Of a DNA stretch of 55,990 nt, positions 52,128 to 55,990 are shown piece by piece (positions within the stretch are counted from its first letter, which is position 1; each line of letters begins with the position of its first letter). Position numbers and translations under genes: made by a program. Under the pieces are notes generated by a model. The model did not search any database. It saw only the letters and a program-made list of their open reading frames with translations, and was not told the DNA's origin. The stretch lies in assembly GCA_021777055.1 (NCBI GenBank), contig JAIQZO010000110.1:1-55990 (forward strand). Direction: 5' to 3'. This stretch comes from Candidatus Anammoxibacter sp. (GTDB taxonomy: Bacteria; Planctomycetota; Brocadiia; Brocadiales; Anammoxibacteraceae).

Positions 52128-55100
52128 ATGAAAAGTGATATGGATAATAATAAAGCTATCATTCATAAGATCCTAACTAATGTGAATGAAGCATGGAGGC
52201 TCAGCGATAATAACGACAGTGTTAGAATAATAGCTGTTGTTTCAGGAAGTGATGTTGATCGTGAAAGTTGGGAAAAAAGACTTAAAGAGATAAGTCCTCA
52301 TATATTCAATCGTAACAGGAGTTCACTTGTTCTTTCCATTCAGGAAAAAATTGGGAATAAGACCAGGCAAGGGAACTTCCTTGGTACTCTCCTTGCCTAT
52401 CAAAATATTAAAGAGGTTTGCCTTAAACAGGATGTCCCATACAGGGATTTTGTTGCCATGATTGGCATGCTTTTCGGTCGTGGAGAAAGGATGTCTCCTA
52501 TAACACAGTGTAAAGGGTGTCGCAAACCTGCAGTTGAAGTTACTCCGGCGAATATAACAATTAATAACAAGAAAGCTGCGTTAACGGCAGTGGAAGAGGC
52601 TCTCTTTTATTTTACTCCTGTGGCAAAACATCTTGAGAAAATGGGTTTTAGAGGAATTCTTAATAAGTGGGGGGATGAAACAGAGATTCCATCAATTGAT
52701 TTTGCATCTAGTTCTGGAAATCCGAATTTAATGAAAGAGTATGACCTGATAAAGATCATATCAGTTGTAGAGATAACTGATGAACTCGCCACGCAGAAGG
52801 ATTGGGTAATATTTGACGACCATCAAAATATGATAGGTCAACTTTCCCGTAATAAGAGAGATCAGCTTTTAAAACAGTTAGAAATGCTGGGTATTAAACC
52901 CAATGCAGATGGTAAATGTTTTGCCGGCATAAGTCTTGGCCCTGTTGCCGTTTCATATGATGTCCTGGATATAGCTTCTGAAGTCTTTGAACATGAAATA
53001 AAGAGTGAAGGTATATATTTTGATTTTGATCCTTATTTACTTATGGCCCTTGCAATGAAAGAGACAGAACAGACTATTTGGGAAGAAAATGTAAGTAAAG
53101 ATAAATCTTTACATGCACTTGTCAGGATGATTCCTGACTTCTTCGCAAAAGTTCAGCAGATAAAAAAAATATTTCGAACCAAGTTCAACAGGACTCTTAA
53201 CCTGAAAACTATTGATTTTGGCAATGATACATATTGGGCCGACATAGGGCAGCACAGCTCTATGAGAGAGAAATACCTTGCGCTTAACGATAGTGGAGAT
53301 AAGGGGATAATTGCGAGAAAGATAGCAAATATTGAAAAAGAGAGGGACCAAAACGGGAATATTGTTATTAATTCAGAGTTGCCTTCAGATATTTACGTTG
53401 CCAATTCCGTCATTGTGAACAGCCGGATAACAGGAAATGGCAAAATTAATAATAGTGTAATCATTGATTCCGAATTATCTGATATCGATATGGATACATC
53501 TTTTGCCGTTAGGAGCATAAGGAAAGGGGATTCTGTTTTAGGGAAACATAGCGGCATATTTGAGTCTCTTGGGGCGGAGTGTCTTGTTCTTGGAGAGAAA
53601 ATGCGACATGTGTCACTGCTAACAAGTTCCGGCAAGATGGATATGGAGGTATCTGAAGATACGGATCTCCGAGATACGGATAACACGTATAACTTGCCGA
53701 TTCTAAGCAATAAGATCTCTTTTTCAGAAGCGTTTAATGAGATGCTTGGGACCAGTATGGAAAAACTTGAAGAGAGAAGGATGGAAGTAGTGAAACAGTT
53801 GTGTCGGGTAATGGATATGAAAAATAAGTTTAAACCATTAAGTTTTGGCACCAGCGGATTGCGTGACAAGGTCGAAAATATGACAGACATGGAATGTTAT
53901 ATAAATACCAGGGGTTTTATTAAGTTTCTGTTTGAGAAAGGCGAAACAATAAAGGGTAATAATATAGCAGTGGGCGGTGATTTACGCAGCAGCACACCAC
54001 GTTTAATAGTAGCGGTGATTAAAGCGATTGAAAGCGAGGGATGCAAACCGATCTATTGTGGCCGGGTTCCAACTCCAACGCTTACCTATTACGGGTTGGA
54101 AGAAGGTATATCGAGCATAATGGTGACAGGCAGTCATATCCCAGAGGATAGAAATGGTATAAAGTTTACAAAGAAATGCGGCGAAGTATTGAAGACTGAT
54201 GAGAAAGATATATTAAGGAACGTCGAGATTACCAGGAATGAAGAGTATGGTAAGAATACTCTGGAATCTCTGTTTAATGAGAAAGGGATGTTTAAATTGC
54301 CTGTTCCATTAATTGAATCAGAGATTGAAGCGGATGTTATTGATTCATATATTAAACGATACCTTAGTGTTTTTCCTGCGGATGCGTTACAAGGAAAAAA
54401 AATTGTACTTTATGATCATTCCGCGGTTGGTAGGGATATAACAAGATTAATATTGGAGGGTGTAGGGGCCCAGGTCATATCTGTGGAACGTAGCGATACG
54501 TTTACCTCTGTTGATACGGAGAAAGTCTCTGATAACGTTAAAGAGTTATTTAAGAAGTGTGCAGCCGAATATGAACCGTTTGCAATATTATCCACTGATG
54601 GCGATTCCGATAGACCATTATTTGCGGATGAGAATGGGGATATTCTTCCGGGTGATAAACTGGGTGCGTTAGCTTCTATATTCCTTTCGGCCGATTTTGC
54701 AGCTATTCCTATCAGTGCTAATGATGCAGTTGTAAGCGCATTGTCTAATAGGGGAGTAAAAGTTGTTCTGACCCAAATAGGCTCTCCATATGTAATTACT
54801 GCAATGAACGAGGAGCTTGAGAAAGTTACTGGCCGCACGGTTGTATCTTGGGAATCTAATGGGGGCTTTCTCCTTGGAAGTAGATGTACTATTGAAGGTA
54901 ACGAGTTGAAAGAACTACCAACCAGGGATGCCATATTGCCATTAATTTCAGCCCTTATTCTTGCTATGAGAGAAGGGAAATCAGTTTCTGAACTTATTGC
55001 AACAAAATTGCCGGCCAGATATACAGATGCTGATGTTGTTGATGATCATACTCCGGGTTGCGAGGCTTATACTTCTGACCTGGGCAAGAAAATTATTAAA

Positions 55101-55451
55101 TCTTTCTCGCCGGAAAATAGAGGAATAAAAGAGGTACATTTTACAGAAAAAGATATAGATATCAAAGGGGAGGATATAAAGAATCAAAATAAGGAAGAGC
55201 TGCTTTGCATTAGAGATAGGCTTAATATCTATTTTAATAAAGAGATGGGATTTAGTGAAATTATTTCCATTAATTTTATTGACGGCATTAGAATAGTTTT
55301 TACCAATGGCGATGTGGTTCATTTAAGGCCTTCTGGTAATGCACCTGAGTTTAGAATCTATTCAACCGCTAATATACAAGAGAGGGCAAACCAAATAGTG
55401 GAGCTGCAAAAACAGATCATACCGAAAATGATTGAAAGCATTGATGTTTAA
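52128..55451 (+). CDS. Nucleotidyltransferase-like / phosphohexomutase fusion protein
   Basis: 1107 residues. The C-terminal half (about 560-1107) is an alpha-D-phosphohexomutase: start SFGTSGLRDKV (570), phosphoserine loop VTGSHIPEDRNG (Ser about 668), metal loop STDGDSDRP (about 822-828), sugar loop ESNGGF (908) and phosphate loop RPSGNAPEFRIY (about 1066). The N-terminal half resembles an NDP-sugar pyrophosphorylase: FGRGERMSPITQ (116-127) matches the GxGxRLxPLT nucleotide loop, and residues about 410-480 look like a left-handed beta helix (NSVIVNSRITGNGKINNSVI). The two steps hexose-6-P to hexose-1-P to NDP-hexose may thus be joined, but the pyrophosphorylase loop is imperfect. Substrate is unknown (mannose or glucose type). 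Confidence 0.85.
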   Translation: MKSDMDNNKAIIHKILTNVNEAWRLSDNNDSVRIIAVVSGSDVDRESWEKRLKEISPHIFNRNRSSLVLSIQEKIGNKTRQGNFLGTLLAYQNIKEVCLKQDVPYRDFVAMIGMLFGRGERMSPITQCKGCRKPAVEVTPANITINNKKAALTAVEEALFYFTPVAKHLEKMGFRGILNKWGDETEIPSIDFASSSGNPNLMKEYDLIKIISVVEITDELATQKDWVIFDDHQNMIGQLSRNKRDQLLKQLEMLGIKPNADGKCFAGISLGPVAVSYDVLDIASEVFEHEIKSEGIYFDFDPYLLMALAMKETEQTIWEENVSKDKSLHALVRMIPDFFAKVQQIKKIFRTKFNRTLNLKTIDFGNDTYWADIGQHSSMREKYLALNDSGDKGIIARKIANIEKERDQNGNIVINSELPSDIYVANSVIVNSRITGNGKINNSVIIDSELSDIDMDTSFAVRSIRKGDSVLGKHSGIFESLGAECLVLGEKMRHVSLLTSSGKMDMEVSEDTDLRDTDNTYNLPILSNKISFSEAFNEMLGTSMEKLEERRMEVVKQLCRVMDMKNKFKPLSFGTSGLRDKVENMTDMECYINTRGFIKFLFEKGETIKGNNIAVGGDLRSSTPRLIVAVIKAIESEGCKPIYCGRVPTPTLTYYGLEEGISSIMVTGSHIPEDRNGIKFTKKCGEVLKTDEKDILRNVEITRNEEYGKNTLESLFNEKGMFKLPVPLIESEIEADVIDSYIKRYLSVFPADALQGKKIVLYDHSAVGRDITRLILEGVGAQVISVERSDTFTSVDTEKVSDNVKELFKKCAAEYEPFAILSTDGDSDRPLFADENGDILPGDKLGALASIFLSADFAAIPISANDAVVSALSNRGVKVVLTQIGSPYVITAMNEELEKVTGRTVVSWESNGGFLLGSRCTIEGNELKELPTRDAILPLISALILAMREGKSVSELIATKLPARYTDADVVDDHTPGCEAYTSDLGKKIIKSFSPENRGIKEVHFTEKDIDIKGEDIKNQNKEELLCIRDRLNIYFNKEMGFSEIISINFIDGIRIVFTNGDVVHLRPSGNAPEFRIYSTANIQERANQIVELQKQIIPKMIESIDV

Positions 55452-55482
55452 AGTACATATTGTTTTTTTCTACACATAAAAT

Positions 55483-55677
55483 TCAGCGATGTGCTTTTTG
55501 CCTACGCTGAAATGTTTTGTTCGCCAACATATCGCGCAATCCACCGGAAACATATTTATGAATTATACTTGATACTACTGTTTGATATGGAATACCTTCT
55601 TCAAGTGCTCTTCTTTGAAGAGATTCCAAATCACGGCTTGAAATTCTAATATTGATACGTTTATCTTTCTTCTGACC
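55483..55677 (-). pseudogene. CopG/RHH-type antitoxin, N-terminus missing
   Basis: An open frame of 64 codons without a start codon reads KKDKRINIRISSRDLESLQR, then EEGIPYQTVVSSIIHKYVSG. This is the C-terminal ribbon-helix-helix of CopG/BrnA-like antitoxins, normally preceded by about 35 residues. Upstream it runs into GGTCAG and a TAG stop inside the GGGTCTGACCC repeat region, so the 5' part seems to have been replaced by repeats. No toxin gene is adjacent. Confidence 0.65.
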
Positions 55678-55851
55678 CTATATAGCTCTTCTATGTAGCT
55701 CTTTTTTGCTGTTCAAAAATATCTCTCTAACCTTTAATTTGAAGAATCCAAAATTGTATTTTCTGTTTTCTGGGTCTGACCCTATGTAGCTTCTAAATTG
55801 TATTTTCTGTTTTCTGGGTCTGACCCTATGTAGCTTTCTGGGTCTGACCCG
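55672..55851 (+). repeat. 44-bp tandem repeat containing GGGTCTGACCC
   Basis: AAATTGTATTTTCTGTTTTC TGGGTCTGACCCTATGTAGC occurs at 55751 and 55795, with a third partial TTCTGGGTCTGACCC at about 55836-55850. Degenerate TCTGACCCTATATAGCTCTT lies at 55671. The core GGGTC-T-GACCC is palindromic. Confidence 0.75.
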
Positions 55852-55927
55852 TAACAGTTAAGCTGCCTATCTCCTAGATAGTAAAAAAAGCTGGACTCCA
55901 GAAGCCTCTTCCCTTATAATATTGTCC

Positions 55928-55990
55928 ATGAACACCAATCACATAAAAGTTCAAGGACGACAACTCAGCCCTAATGACATATCGTACATA
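55928..55990 (+). CDS. Start of a gene cut by the window edge, possibly DUF4338-type
   Basis: ATG 55928 opens 21 codons to the edge, MNTNHIKVQGRQLSPNDISY I. The pattern (short start, then IKVxGRxLSxxDIxxI) recalls the N-terminus of DUF4338/DruA-like proteins linked to mobile elements. TATAAT at 55914-55919 might be its -10 box. Too short for a firm call. Confidence 0.3.
   Translation, partial: MNTNHIKVQGRQLSPNDISYI

Noticed and set aside
1..55990. tRNA or rRNA genes
   Set aside because: Scanning by eye for the conserved GGTTCRANYCC arm gave only the GGTTCAAGTC hairpins of the repeats; no cloverleaf could be assembled around them.

Overview
The window is AT-rich bacterial DNA (my visual impression; not computed) from an organism with a Gram-negative type envelope. 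The gene content suggests a member of the Planctomycetes/PVC group, possibly a Scalindua-like anammox planctomycete: large secreted FG-GAP/UnbV and thrombospondin type 3 repeat proteins, a VWA/BACON-like membrane protein, RtcB, DUF2851, a K+-dependent membrane pyrophosphatase with a signal-peptide extension, and an ABC permease followed by a membrane-anchored TPR protein. This placement is inference from gene families; no rRNA or tRNA gene is visible.

Layout. 1-1.7 kb: a tandem direct duplication of a REP-associated (IS200-like) tyrosine transposase, then a group II intron that has lost almost all of its reverse transcriptase. 1.8-7.7 kb (minus strand): a Rad50-like zinc-hook ATPase, a membrane TPR protein, a truncated PIN toxin with its small antitoxin, and two overlapping unknown genes. 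8.4-9.6 kb: a UMF1-type MFS transporter. 11.1-14.2 kb: two Hsp20 genes and dnaK, all minus strand. 15.4-16.8 kb: a sigma-54 activator whose receiver domain lacks the phospho-acceptor. 17.5-26.3 kb: truncated HicB, SGNH hydrolase, VWA protein, RtcB RNA ligase, an orphan HEPN protein and a DTW-domain tRNA modifier. 26.7-31 kb: a cation/proton antiporter fused to a PTS EIIA domain, and a UbiB-like kinase. 31-36.3 kb: a HigBA relic joined to a thrombospondin type 3 repeat protein, a decayed gene, and an UnbV-type lipoprotein. 37-49 kb: two radical-SAM proteins, an ABC ATPase, an LPLAT, DUF2851, an ABC-2 permease, a TPR protein and the pyrophosphatase. 49.6-55.5 kb: a zinc-ribbon protein, RsfS, a cupin, a SnoaL-like lipoprotein and a 1107-residue nucleotidyltransferase/phosphohexomutase fusion. 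The window ends in a truncated RHH antitoxin, a tandem repeat and the start of another gene.

Two themes run across the window. First, nearly every long intergenic gap is filled with dispersed, mostly palindromic repeats of several families. The most striking are a 270-bp multi-hairpin element with two near-identical copies 30 kb apart (10.3 and 40.0 kb), a roughly 160-bp element with a hairpin at each end (three full copies), and an AT-rich element ending in a shared GTATAGGAATTTTCATTTT tail (at least ten copies or fragments). A RAYT transposase of the type that mobilises such repeats lies at the left edge. Second, five separate toxin-antitoxin loci are present and all are broken (VapC-like PIN, HicB, HEPN/MNT, HigBA, CopG/RHH).

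Apart from the heat-shock cluster (hsp20-hsp20-dnaK) and short overlapping pairs (7.3 kb, 41.1 kb), genes are mostly single units separated by repeat-rich spacers. The functional load is protein quality control, RNA repair and modification, secreted proteins, ion and energy homeostasis, and sugar-phosphate metabolism.
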